A DNA stretch of 53,594 nucleotides from NCBI GenBank assembly GCA_026129905.1, contig JAHCHE010000046.1:1-53594 (forward strand), written 5' to 3'. The position numbers and the translations under genes are program-made. This stretch comes from Bryobacteraceae bacterium (GTDB lineage: Bacteria > Acidobacteriota > Terriglobia > Bryobacterales > Bryobacteraceae). This document shows, piece by piece, positions 19,000 to 28,078 of this stretch (position 1 is the stretch's first letter; every line of letters begins with the position of its first letter). The notes under the pieces were generated by a model, which saw only the letters and a list, made by a program, of their open reading frames with translations, did no database searches and was not told where the DNA came from.

Positions 19000-21723
19000 G
19001 TGCAAGAGGAATCAACAGTTTCTCGCGTCAATCCGCTTCCACAGCCTCAGGATTCTCTGCCCCGCCGCCGCCGCAACGCCGCCGAAAATAACATAAAATC
19101 GGATTTGCGCTTTCATTTTTTGCTCCTCCCCACCGCTCTCCTGGTGGCGGGTCCACCCGATTCTCCAGCGCCGAAGGCCGATGGCGCGAAACCGGCTGTC
19201 GCCGCATCCTCCGGTTCCGCCGCGTCGTCCTCCCCCTCTCTCGGACGCCGCCGGATGAGCGCCGCCGCTCTGCGCAACGAGAACGTTCCCGTTTACCAGA
19301 TCGACAATAACGCCATCAAAGAGGCCAATGTCCGCCTCGGAAACTCGGTTTCCGTCGTTTCCGACGTCGCCGTCGATCGCACCTTCTTCGGCGCCGAGTT
19401 CGGCCAGCCGGCGAGCGCCCTGGTCACGCCCCCGCAACTCGTAAAACGTCCCTCCTGGCACGCCGAAGCTTTCGAATGGCACCAGAACGGCTTCTTCAAC
19501 GCCCGCACCTTTTTCCAGGTCGGCGATGTCAAACCCTCGCGCCGGAACCACTACGGCGGCCGCTTCAGTACCACCCTGGGCAACCGCGCCTACCTCAGCG
19601 GCGATGTCTCGCAGCGGAAAATCCGGGGCATGGTGAACGGCAACGTCCTGGTACCCCTGGCTTCCGAGCGCGCGCCCAGGGCCGCCGACCCGGCCGTGTA
19701 CGACAAGGTCGCCCGCTTCCTTGCCGCTTATCCCGACGAACTGCCGAACCGCCCCGACTTCGACGTTCGCGCGCTGAACACGAACGCTCCGCAGAACGTC
19801 GATCAGATCGCGGGCTCGCTCCGTCTGGACACCGACGTCACGCCCGGCAGCCGCCTCTCGATGGTCTATAGCCTCAGCCGCATGCACGAGGACGCCTTCC
19901 AGTTTGTCGCCGGCATGAACCCGGATACCGGCATTCACAGCCACCGCGCCCACGTCGGCTATGCCCTTGCGCCCGACGCCGACACCGACATCAACCTGGG
20001 TCTCATCTTCCAGCGCACACGCACCGCGCTCACCCTCGAGCCGAACGCCGTCGGCCCCCGTATCCGCATCGGCTACCAGATTCAAGACCTCGGGCCCGAC
20101 GCCGAATTTCCCGTTAATCGCGCGCTTAACACGTTCCGCGGAGGCGCGCACGGCTCACGGCGCGTTGATGGCGGCCGCCACACCCTCAGCTTCGGCGTCG
20201 ACCTCACCCGCTACCAGTTGAATAGCGAGGAAACCCGGGACCAGCGCGGCTACTTCGCCTTCGGCAACAACTTCGGCCGCACCGGCATCGAGAATTTCCT
20301 CCACGGGACGCCGTCCTTTTTCGAAATTTCGCTGGGCTATCTCCCCCGCGGATTTCGCAACTGGTCCTCCAGCGCCTTCGTCGCGGACCGCTGGCAACTG
20401 CATCCCCGATTTCAGCTTTACTACGGCCTCCGCTATTCGCTGCTGACGCGCCCCGTCGAAGTCAACGGGCTCGACATTGTCCCCTTCTCTTGCGACTGCA
20501 ACAACGTCAGTCCCCGGTTCGGCTTCGCCTGGCAGGCGGGGTGGGGTTGGGTGATGCGTTCCTCCTATGGCGTTTCGTTCAGCGAGCTTCAACCCGTTAC
20601 CTACCAACAGGTGCGCAACAATCTGCCGCTGATCCGCGATATCCAGGTGCAGAACCCGGACCTCGTCAACCCGCTGAGGGGCATCGACCTCGCCGCGCCG
20701 GCGGGCCGGACGGTTCCTACGATGATCTCACCCGACCTCGTCTCCCCGTACGCGCACCACTACAACTTCACGCTCGAACGGAAGCTGGCGCGGGACACCC
20801 AGATGCGGTTCGCTTACATCGGCAGCCGCGGCGTGAAGATGCTCAACACGTACATCATGAACCGGGCCGATCCCGTGCCGGGCATCCCCCTTACCCTCGA
20901 CACCGTCGACCTGCGCCGGCCGGACCCGCGCTATTTCGAGACGGTCCAGATCCTCAACGGCGGGCTGGCCTACTTCAACGCGGGCCAAGCCGGCCTGGAA
21001 ACCGCTCCGCTACGCGGCCTACGCACTACCTTTACCTACACCTTCAGCAAGGCGATCGACGAGGGCGTGGACTATACCGCCACCGCCGCCAACCGCGACG
21101 TCGTGCGCGGCCGCAGCCAGTGGCAGTACGACAACCAGGTCGACAAGCGCGGCCTGAGCAACTTCGACTCGACCCACGCCATGCAGTTCTCTTATACCTA
21201 CGACCTGCCGCGTTTGGCCCAGCCCGGCGGTCTGCCGTCCCGTTTCCTCAACGGCTGGCAACTCGCCGGCGCCGTCCTGGCGAAAACCGGAACGCCCCTG
21301 ACTCTCTACATCGGCTCCGACGCGCCAGGCTTTGGCAATGTCGATGGCGGCCCCAGCGATCGGCCGAACATTCTCGATCCCTCGATCCTGGGCGCCACCA
21401 TCAGCCACCCGGACATCGCGCCGTCCATCATCAGCCGCGAACGCTTCGCCTACATCCGGACCGGCGAGCACCGCGGCTCCGTCGGCCGCAACACGTTCCG
21501 CAAGGCCAACATCGGCAACTGGAACGCGTCGCTCAACAAGATGTGGCAGTGGGGCGGCGCCCGCGAATGGACCCTGTTGTTGCGCGCGGAAGCCTACAAC
21601 TTCACCAACACGCCCCAGTTCGATGAGCCGCAACGCAACCTGACCTCGCCGTCGTTCGGCCGGATCACCAACACCCTGAACGACGGCCGCGTCTTCCAGT
21701 TCGGCTTGCAGTTCGTGCTCTGA
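19000..21723 (+). CDS. TonB-dependent receptor-like outer-membrane beta-barrel (Oar type), plug apparently missing
   Basis: The product resembles the barrel part of the large Oar-like TonB-dependent receptors abundant in Acidobacteriota. Supporting segments include NHYGGRFSTTLGNRAYLSGD, FVADRWQLHPRFQLYYGLRY, SPRFGFAWQAGWGWVMRSSYG, MRFAYIGSRGVKMLN and the C-terminal strand RVFQFGLQFVL with a terminal aromatic/leucine residue. The usual carboxypeptidase-regulatory domain and plug are not recognisable in the first ~120 residues. The start is unclear: a GTG at 19000 is listed as the outer limit, but the signal-peptide-like FHFLLLPTALLVAG argues for a TTG at 19105. Neither has a good ribosome binding site. 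Substrate unknown. Confidence 0.8.
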   Translation: MQEESTVSRVNPLPQPQDSLPRRRRNAAENNIKSDLRFHFLLLPTALLVAGPPDSPAPKADGAKPAVAASSGSAASSSPSLGRRRMSAAALRNENVPVYQIDNNAIKEANVRLGNSVSVVSDVAVDRTFFGAEFGQPASALVTPPQLVKRPSWHAEAFEWHQNGFFNARTFFQVGDVKPSRRNHYGGRFSTTLGNRAYLSGDVSQRKIRGMVNGNVLVPLASERAPRAADPAVYDKVARFLAAYPDELPNRPDFDVRALNTNAPQNVDQIAGSLRLDTDVTPGSRLSMVYSLSRMHEDAFQFVAGMNPDTGIHSHRAHVGYALAPDADTDINLGLIFQRTRTALTLEPNAVGPRIRIGYQIQDLGPDAEFPVNRALNTFRGGAHGSRRVDGGRHTLSFGVDLTRYQLNSEETRDQRGYFAFGNNFGRTGIENFLHGTPSFFEISLGYLPRGFRNWSSSAFVADRWQLHPRFQLYYGLRYSLLTRPVEVNGLDIVPFSCDCNNVSPRFGFAWQAGWGWVMRSSYGVSFSELQPVTYQQVRNNLPLIRDIQVQNPDLVNPLRGIDLAAPAGRTVPTMISPDLVSPYAHHYNFTLERKLARDTQMRFAYIGSRGVKMLNTYIMNRADPVPGIPLTLDTVDLRRPDPRYFETVQILNGGLAYFNAGQAGLETAPLRGLRTTFTYTFSKAIDEGVDYTATAANRDVVRGRSQWQYDNQVDKRGLSNFDSTHAMQFSYTYDLPRLAQPGGLPSRFLNGWQLAGAVLAKTGTPLTLYIGSDAPGFGNVDGGPSDRPNILDPSILGATISHPDIAPSIISRERFAYIRTGEHRGSVGRNTFRKANIGNWNASLNKMWQWGGAREWTLLLRAEAYNFTNTPQFDEPQRNLTSPSFGRITNTLNDGRVFQFGLQFVL

Positions 21724-21730
21724 CCGCGCG

Positions 21731-22453
21731 TCAGATCCGTCCGAACTTCGCCACCGCCTCTTTAATCGACTTGAACTTCTGGATGAAGGGATACATCCGG
21801 TGCTCGGTATCGTCCAGTTCCTGCGCTTTTTTGAGCACCTCGGCCGCTTTCGCCCGCGGCACGGCCACCACGCCGTCCTCGTCCGCCGCGATGATGTCGC
21901 CCGGATTCACGCGCACCCCGCCGCAAGTCACCGGGATGTTTGCCCCCGCGAACCTATAATGGTTCACCGACGTAGCCGGCGAGATGCCCCGGCTGAACAC
22001 CGGGAACTGAATCCGCTGGATCTGCGGCGTATCGCGCACCGCCGCATCCACCACCGCTCCCGCCAGCCCTCGCGCCCGCATCGCGGTGACCATCAGGCCG
22101 CCGACGCCCGCGATATCCAGGCCGTCTTCCAGCACCATCACGTACACCGAACCGGCCGGCGCGGCGTCGATGGCGTCCAGCATGCCCTGGGAAGCGGGCG
22201 CCCCCTCCTTGTGCTCTTCCTTCTTCATCAATACCGTAACGGCGGGACCGGCGAACTTGCTCTTGTATACCGGCCGCATGTCGTGCGACATGTACGAGCG
22301 TTCGCCATACAACTGCTCCGTGGCGTCGGCGACGGACGCAACCTCCACGGTGCGGTAGCCTTCGATCAGTGGATCGCCGGAAGGTTGCGCATAGACCCAC
22401 CCGGCCACCACCAGCGCCAGCACGGCTAGAGAAAGGGACAAGACGAGTTTCAT
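21731..22453 (-). CDS. Exported RraA-family protein
   Basis: The 240-residue product has the RraA fold, shared by RNase E regulators and by class II HMG/oxaloacetate aldolases. Family segments are visible: AGVGGLMVTAMRARGLAG, VVDAAVRD (the DxxxRD-like active-site signature), NIPVTCGGVRVNPGD and ADEDGVVAVPRAKA. Unlike typical members it begins with a Sec signal peptide (MKLVLSLSLAVLALVVAGWVYAQ), so it should act outside the cytoplasm; the ATG at 22453 places this peptide at the start. An exported aldolase or sugar-acid enzyme is more likely than an RNase E regulator. It is convergent with the TonB-like gene and divergent from the symporter. Confidence 0.85.
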   Translation of the reverse strand: MKLVLSLSLAVLALVVAGWVYAQPSGDPLIEGYRTVEVASVADATEQLYGERSYMSHDMRPVYKSKFAGPAVTVLMKKEEHKEGAPASQGMLDAIDAAPAGSVYVMVLEDGLDIAGVGGLMVTAMRARGLAGAVVDAAVRDTPQIQRIQFPVFSRGISPATSVNHYRFAGANIPVTCGGVRVNPGDIIAADEDGVVAVPRAKAAEVLKKAQELDDTEHRMYPFIQKFKSIKEAVAKFGRI

Positions 22454-22549
22454 ACGCGAATCATCGCACGTTTGCCGCCGGAGGTTCTGCACGGCTTTCT
22501 CCCCTCATTTCCCTCGCGCCGCGCCCGCCGCTCGCGTATGCTTTGAAGA

Positions 22550-24229
22550 ATGCAAACGCTCGACTGGCTTGTCGTCGCCGCCTACTTCGTCCTCATCGTC
22601 GGGATCGTCTGGCGTTCTTCGCTCCGCCAGAAGACCACCGCCGACTACTTCCTCGCCGGCCGGCACGTGAGCTGGTTTGTCGTCGGCTGCTCGCTGTTCG
22701 CCTCCAACATCGGCTCCGAGCACATCGTCGGCCTGGCCGGCTCCGGCGCCAACAACGGCATGGCGCAGGCGCACTGGGAACTCCACGCCTGGGTTATGCT
22801 CCTGCTCGCCTGGGTCTTCGTTCCTTTCTATTACCGCTCCGGCGTCTTTACCATGCCCGAGTTTCTGGAGCGGCGCTTCAGCCCGAAAACCCGTTGGGTG
22901 CTGTCGGTTGTCAGCCTGGTCGCCTACGTCTTCACCAAGGTCTCCGTCACCGTCTACGCCGGCGCCATCGTCTTCCAGACGCTGCTGCCCGACACGTTCG
23001 GGTCGCCCGAGAACGCGTTCTGGGTCGGCGCCGTGACCACCGTGATTCTCACCGGCATCTACACCGTTCTGGGCGGCCTGCGAGCGGTGGTCTACACGGA
23101 AGTGGCGCAGACCTTCGTGCTCCTGATAGGGTCGGCGATGATCACGACGCTTGGCCTGGCGGCCCTGGGCGGTTGGGACGAACTGATCGCGATGTCCAGA
23201 CCGAACGCCGGCCAGTTCGCGCTCTGGCGGCCGAACTCGGACCCGAATTTCCCCTGGCTCGGCGTGATGATCGCTTCCCCCGTCATCGGCATCTGGTACT
23301 GGTGTACCGACCAATACATCATCCAGCGGACGCTGGCGGCCCGCAGCCTCACCGACGCTCGCCGCGGCGCCATCTGGGGCGGCTTCCTCAAGGTCTGGCC
23401 GGTGATGATCTTCCTGATCCCGGGGATGATCGGTTACGCGCTTCACCAGAAGGGCCTGCTCACCATCCCTTCGAGGCCCGACGGCGCCGGGCTGCTGGGC
23501 GACGCGGTGTTCGCCACCATGGTGCAGGCGCTGCTGCCGGTGGGCCTCCGCGGCATGGTGGTGGCCGGACTCCTGTCGGCGCTGATGTCCTCGCTCGCAT
23601 CGCTGTTCAACTCCTGCGCCACGCTCTTCACCGTGGACATTTACGAGAAGCTCCGGCCGGGACAAAGCGAGCGAACGCTGGTGCGGGTGGGCCGGATCGC
23701 CACCACAGCCGTCGTCGGTTTCGGTCTCATCTGGATCCCGATCATGAAGAGCATCTCCGAACGCAGCACCGGCCTCTACGACTATCTCCAGAACGTGCAG
23801 GGCTTCCTCGCGCCGCCGATCGCCGCCGTGTTCCTTCTCGGCCTCTTCTCCAAGCGCATCACCGCTCAAGGCGCCCTCTATGGACTGGTTGTCGGCTTCA
23901 TCCTCGGCATGGCCAAGCTGACGATCCAAACCCTGACCCGGAGCGGCCTGCTTTCCGGCGACGGCCTGTTCCAGGCCATCGGCCAGTTCAACGCCTATTA
24001 CTTCTCGGGCGTCCTGTTCCTGTTCAGCGTCATTTTTGTTATTGCGGTATCGCTCGCTACCCCGCCGCCTTCCGAGGAAAAGGTACGAGGTCTGACGTAC
24101 GCCTCGACGACGCCCGAACAGCGCGCCGAGAACCGCGCAAGCTGGGACTACCGCGAAGTTCTCGGAACCGTGGTCGTCCTGGGCATGGTGCTCGGCGCCT
24201 ACCTCTACTTCAGCTTCTGGCTACGCTGA
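22550..24229 (+). CDS. Sodium:solute symporter (SSS/SGLT family)
   Basis: The 559-residue protein is an inner-membrane transporter of the LeuT fold with about 13-14 hydrophobic helices. Typical features are the N-terminal LDWLVVAAYFVLIVGIVW, the TM1-2 region ADYFLAGRHVSWFVVGCSLF followed by ASNIGSEHIVGLAGSGA (characteristic of the SGLT branch), and the QYIIQRTLAARSLTDAR loop. SGLT-like members import sugars or related polyols with sodium. The gene is divergent from the exported RraA protein, which suggests a shared substrate such as a sugar or sugar acid; this is inference. Confidence 0.9.
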   Translation: MQTLDWLVVAAYFVLIVGIVWRSSLRQKTTADYFLAGRHVSWFVVGCSLFASNIGSEHIVGLAGSGANNGMAQAHWELHAWVMLLLAWVFVPFYYRSGVFTMPEFLERRFSPKTRWVLSVVSLVAYVFTKVSVTVYAGAIVFQTLLPDTFGSPENAFWVGAVTTVILTGIYTVLGGLRAVVYTEVAQTFVLLIGSAMITTLGLAALGGWDELIAMSRPNAGQFALWRPNSDPNFPWLGVMIASPVIGIWYWCTDQYIIQRTLAARSLTDARRGAIWGGFLKVWPVMIFLIPGMIGYALHQKGLLTIPSRPDGAGLLGDAVFATMVQALLPVGLRGMVVAGLLSALMSSLASLFNSCATLFTVDIYEKLRPGQSERTLVRVGRIATTAVVGFGLIWIPIMKSISERSTGLYDYLQNVQGFLAPPIAAVFLLGLFSKRITAQGALYGLVVGFILGMAKLTIQTLTRSGLLSGDGLFQAIGQFNAYYFSGVLFLFSVIFVIAVSLATPPPSEEKVRGLTYASTTPEQRAENRASWDYREVLGTVVVLGMVLGAYLYFSFWLR

Positions 24230-24231
24230 CC

Positions 24232-25460
24232 CTATGGCCGCGTAATGCGCAACAGCAGCAGCCCCGCCGCGATCGTCGCAAGCCCCAGCGGCAGGCCTGC
24301 CTTGAGGTAGTCGCCGAAGCCGATGTGGATCCCTTCGCGCCGCGCCCGCTGCACCACGATGATGTTGGCCACCGAACCCACCAGCGTCATGTTCCCCGCG
24401 AACGTGGACGACATGGCGACAACCAGCCACGCGTGTTGGGCATCCGACACGCGGGTGAGCAGCGGCTTCAGCATCAACACCGCCGGCACGTTGCCGATGA
24501 TGTTGGAGAGCGCCGCCGTCACCCCCGCCAAGGCGGTGTCGATCGAAAGCGGCAGATTGCCGACATCGGCCAGCCAGCCCTCCCGGATCGCGACCTTGTC
24601 CAGCCCGTCCACGACGATGAACAGCCCCGCGAACAAGACCAGAAGCTGCCAGTCGATCTCGTGGTAGACCTCTTCCGGCTTCACGCGGCGCGTCACCAAC
24701 AGTAGCGCGCCCGATACCAGCGCCACCTGCGACACGGGCCAGCCGATGAAGAACGACGCGATCATCCCCGCCGACACCACCAGCGACTTCCACATCAGAA
24801 CCTTATTCGTCCGCACCGGGCGATGGGCGATGTTCATCCGCTTCCCGGCCCGCAATTCGCGCCGGTAGACGGCCGCGATCACCGCCACCGCCAGGACCAA
24901 ACCAATCGCGGCCGACGGCGCCAGAGCAGCGGCGAACCGCCAGTACGGGATGCCGGAGAAACTCCCGATCATCATGTTCTGCGGGTTGCCGGTGATGGTC
25001 GTCGCGCTACCGATGTTCGAACCCATCGCCACCGCCAGCAGAAACGGGAGCGGGTTCAGCCCCGCGCTCGCGGTCACTTCAATGACCAGCGGCGTCAGCA
25101 CCAGGCACATCGTGTCGTTGACGAAGAACGCCGAGAACACGCCCGCAATACCGGTCACCGCCGAGAGCAGCAGGAGCGGCCGGTGCGCGTGCTCCACCGT
25201 GTAGCGCGCCACCAGCGCGAAGAAGCCGGACAGCCGCAGGTTCGCGACCACGATCATCATGCCGAGCAGCAACGCCAGCGTGGGATAGTCCACCGACCGG
25301 TACGCTTCGTCCGCCGTCAGCACGCCCACGCCGATCATCAACGCCCCGCCGATGATCGCCGCGCCCGTCCGGTCCACGTGAAAGTATGGCAGCCGCCCGA
25401 GCGCCATCACCAGGTACGTGCCGGCGAAAACGCCAACGCCGCCCAGGTCAGCGGCGCCAT
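24232..25460 (-). CDS. SLC13/ArsB-NhaD-type permease, single-base frameshift near the N-terminus
   Basis: The main open frame (25410-24232) encodes 392 residues with about 11-12 transmembrane segments of the ion-transporter superfamily (LLLGMMIVVANLRLSGFF, FFVNDTMCLVLTPLVIE, AMGSNIGSATTITGNPQN, AALSNIIGNVPAVLML). The two NxP/T-G-N-P-type motifs are typical of dicarboxylate, sulfate or arsenite permeases. The natural start appears to be the ATG at 25460, preceded by GGAGGA (complement of 25471-25476), giving MAPLTWAALA. That frame changes near 25427-25432, where one base seems missing, after which VFAGTYLVMALGRLPYF continues. The gene may be inactive, or the base may be a sequencing error. Confidence 0.8.
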
Positions 25461-25498
25461 TTCTCGCAATTCCTCCAAAGCGGTGTCAAATTAGAAGG

Positions 25499-27331
25499 AT
25501 GCGACAGGCTCTCGCCCTTCTGCATCTGGCTATTGTCCCTTTACTCGCCGCCGCGTCGCCTGAACCGCGTTTTGCGGAACCGCAGCGGCGGGCCAAGCTG
25601 GAAGCGGCCTTTCCCGAGATCGAAAAGACGTTCGAAAAATTCTTCCACGAGCGCGGCGTGCCCGGCTTGGTCTACGGCATCGTCATCGAAGGCGATCTCG
25701 CCGCCATCAAGACCTTCGGCGTCCGCGACCGCGCCTCGCAGGATCCCGTTACGTCCGACACCGTTTTCCGCATCGCCTCGATGACCAAGAGCTTCACCGC
25801 GCTGGCCATCCTCAAGCTGCGGGACGAAGGCAAGCTCTCGCTGGAGGACCCCGTCTCCCGTTGGATACCGGAATTCCAATCGCTCGACTATCCCACCGCC
25901 GACAGCGCCCCCATCCGCGTCCGCCAGTTGCTTACTCACGGCGCGGGCTTCCCCGAAGACAATCCTTGGGGCGACCGCCAGTTGCATATCGACGAGGAAA
26001 CCTTCACCCGTTTCCTCCGCCAGGGCATCCCGTTCTCCACCCCGCCCGACACCGAGTATGAATATTCCAACTACGGCTTCGCGCTGCTCGGCCGCATCGT
26101 GACCGCCGCCTCCGGAACTCCATACCGCGAATACCTGGAGAAGCACATCCTGGCCCCGCTCGGCATGGCGGCCTCTACGCTCGAACCTTCCGCCGTCCCC
26201 GCATCCGTCCGCGCCACGGGCTACCGCAAGGCGCAATCCGGCTTCGAGGAGGAGCCTTCGCTGCCCCACGGCGCGTTCGGCGCGATGGGCGGCCTGCTGG
26301 TATCGGCGCGCGACCTCGCTCGCTACGTGGCCTACCAGCTTTCGGCCTTTCCGCCGCGGGACGGCGCCGAACAAGGACCCGTGCGCCGCAGTTCGCTCCG
26401 TGAAATGCAGAGTCCGTGGCGGCCCAGCGCCTTCTTCGCCGAACGCCCGTCGCCCGAGGCGCCGCTGCGCGCGGTCTCCTCCGCCTACGGATACGGCCTC
26501 GGTGTTTCCCGCGACTGCCGCTTCAGCCAGATCGTGGGACACGGCGGCGGACTCCCGGGCTTCGGTTCCTACATGCAGTGGCTGCCCGAATACGGCGTCG
26601 GCCTTTTCGCGATGGCGAACCTCACCTACAGCGCTCCGTCCGCGCCGATCGGCGAGGCGCTCGACATCCTCCGCAAGACCGGCGCGCTACAGCCGCGCCA
26701 ACTGCCGCCGTCGCCGGCGTTGCTCTCCACGCGCGACGCGATCTTCCGCCTGTGGCGGGACTGGAACGCCCGCGATGCCGAAGCGCTCGCCGCCGACAAT
26801 CTCTTCCTTGACCGCGCCGCCGGCGTCCGCCGGAAGGAAGTGGATGAGATCAAAGCGGCCGTCGGCCGCTGCGGCGAACCCGGCGACGTGCGCCCGGAGA
26901 ACCTGCTTCGAGGAAGCTTCCGCATGCCATGCGACCGCGGGGTGATCGAGGTCACGTTCACGCTGGCGCCGACCGCGCCGCCCAGGGCGCAGCACCTTGA
27001 ATTCCGCCGCATCGCCGCCCCCAGCGAAGGAGTCGCGGCGCTGGCGGCGCAGGTGGCTGCTTTGATCGCCTCGCCTTCGGACGACCGGATCGTCGCCCTC
27101 GCCGCGCCCTCTCTGGATACGGCCGCGCTCCGCCGCGACCTCGGCCTGCTGCGCAACTCCCACGGCGCCTGCCGCGCCGGTGAACCTCTCGGCGGCGACG
27201 GCAAGTGGAGCGCGCGTTTCCGGTTCGAGTGCGACCGCGGCCCGGTGGAAGCATCCCTCCGCGCGGCCGAGGACGGCAAGCTCGCGCATGCCTCCTTCGC
27301 CCGCCCTCGCGACGCGGCGTGTGCTCCTTGA
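25499..27331 (+). CDS. Secreted serine beta-lactamase-fold hydrolase (class C/esterase/peptidase type)
   Basis: The 610-residue product has a Sec signal peptide (MRQALALLHLAIVPLLAAAS) and a beta-lactamase/D-alanyl-D-alanine carboxypeptidase domain over about residues 35-400. The catalytic motifs are S94-M-T-K97, Y189-S-N191 and HGGG at about 347 (GHGGGLPGFGSY). The last ~200 residues form an extra domain that contains alpha-beta repeats and several spaced cysteines (GRCGEPGDV, MPCDRG, HGACRAG, FECDRG), possibly two related subdomains. The substrate could be a peptide, ester or beta-lactam. The ATG at 25499 follows AGAAGG. It overlaps nothing and is divergent from the permease. Confidence 0.88.
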   Translation: MRQALALLHLAIVPLLAAASPEPRFAEPQRRAKLEAAFPEIEKTFEKFFHERGVPGLVYGIVIEGDLAAIKTFGVRDRASQDPVTSDTVFRIASMTKSFTALAILKLRDEGKLSLEDPVSRWIPEFQSLDYPTADSAPIRVRQLLTHGAGFPEDNPWGDRQLHIDEETFTRFLRQGIPFSTPPDTEYEYSNYGFALLGRIVTAASGTPYREYLEKHILAPLGMAASTLEPSAVPASVRATGYRKAQSGFEEEPSLPHGAFGAMGGLLVSARDLARYVAYQLSAFPPRDGAEQGPVRRSSLREMQSPWRPSAFFAERPSPEAPLRAVSSAYGYGLGVSRDCRFSQIVGHGGGLPGFGSYMQWLPEYGVGLFAMANLTYSAPSAPIGEALDILRKTGALQPRQLPPSPALLSTRDAIFRLWRDWNARDAEALAADNLFLDRAAGVRRKEVDEIKAAVGRCGEPGDVRPENLLRGSFRMPCDRGVIEVTFTLAPTAPPRAQHLEFRRIAAPSEGVAALAAQVAALIASPSDDRIVALAAPSLDTAALRRDLGLLRNSHGACRAGEPLGGDGKWSARFRFECDRGPVEASLRAAEDGKLAHASFARPRDAACAP

Positions 27332-27450
27332 CGCCGGATCGTGGCGAGAGTGCGGCCCATTCTGTAGATAACGGCGCACCTGGCGGGCCTGTGCGATGAT
27401 CGCACCTGTAGAGTGTTCTCCCCGACTCGCATCCACCGCCTGCGCCTCTC
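27332..27450. other. Spacer between hydrolase and TIR remnant
   Basis: No gene, RNA or repeat is recognised here. It would contain the start of the TIR-domain gene if that were intact, but no in-frame ATG or GTG with a ribosome binding site is present. Confidence 0.3.
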
Positions 27451-28036
27451 GTAGACTACCGGTACGATGTATTCTTCAGCTATAAGCGACATCAGCCTAC
27501 GTTGAATTGGAATCGCGAAGTGGCGAGCCGCATCAAGTTCTTGGCTGACGGAAGAGGTGGGACGGCAGCAGCCAGTGGAGCTGTTTCTCGACCTGGACTC
27601 GATTGAAACGGGAGAACACTGGCCGGACCGCCTGAGAGACGCTCTGAGAACCTCTCGGCGCATGGTATGCGTGTGGTCTCCATCTTACTTTCAGTCGGCA
27701 TGGTGCGTATCCGAATGGAAGAGTTTCCTGGAACGTGAGCGGCGCTTGAAGATGAGACCGCATGGTCTGATCGCTCCGCTGAAGTTTCATGACGGAGAAC
27801 AGTTTCCTCCCGAAGCCAAGGCTGTCCAGTGGGAGGATGTGTCGGCTTACACGGCGACGGCGCCGGCCTTCTGGACCAGTTCAAGGGCGATGGAGCTTGA
27901 GGATAGGCTGAAAACAGAGGCTTCAGCAGCTTCCTTACCTCCACTACTGCTCCAATTGCTACCGGGTGGAGCGAACCAGTTCCCGGGTGGGATTCTCCCC
28001 CCACTGAGGACCAGCGCCTTTTCACGGCGCACGTGA
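27451..28036 (+). pseudogene. TIR-domain protein, frameshifted remnant
   Basis: The first part reads in the frame of 27463 as YDVFFSYKRHQ then LNWNREVASRIKF, the usual beginning of a bacterial TIR (Toll/interleukin-1 receptor) domain. At 27538-27544 (TTCTTGG) one extra T shifts the frame; in the new frame it continues as WLTEEVGRQQPVELFLDLDS, WPDRLRDALRTSRRMVCVWS, and SYFQSAWCVSEWKSFLERE. Bacterial TIR proteins often cleave NAD+ in antiphage or signalling systems. After LEDRLKT the frame appears to drift again (residues become unrelated), and there is no convincing start codon. No partner defence gene such as an STAND ATPase or CRISPR gene lies nearby. Confidence 0.7.
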
Positions 28037-28078
28037 AGGTTGGGCTTAAGCCTAGGGATAGCGCGGGCTAGCGCAGCG

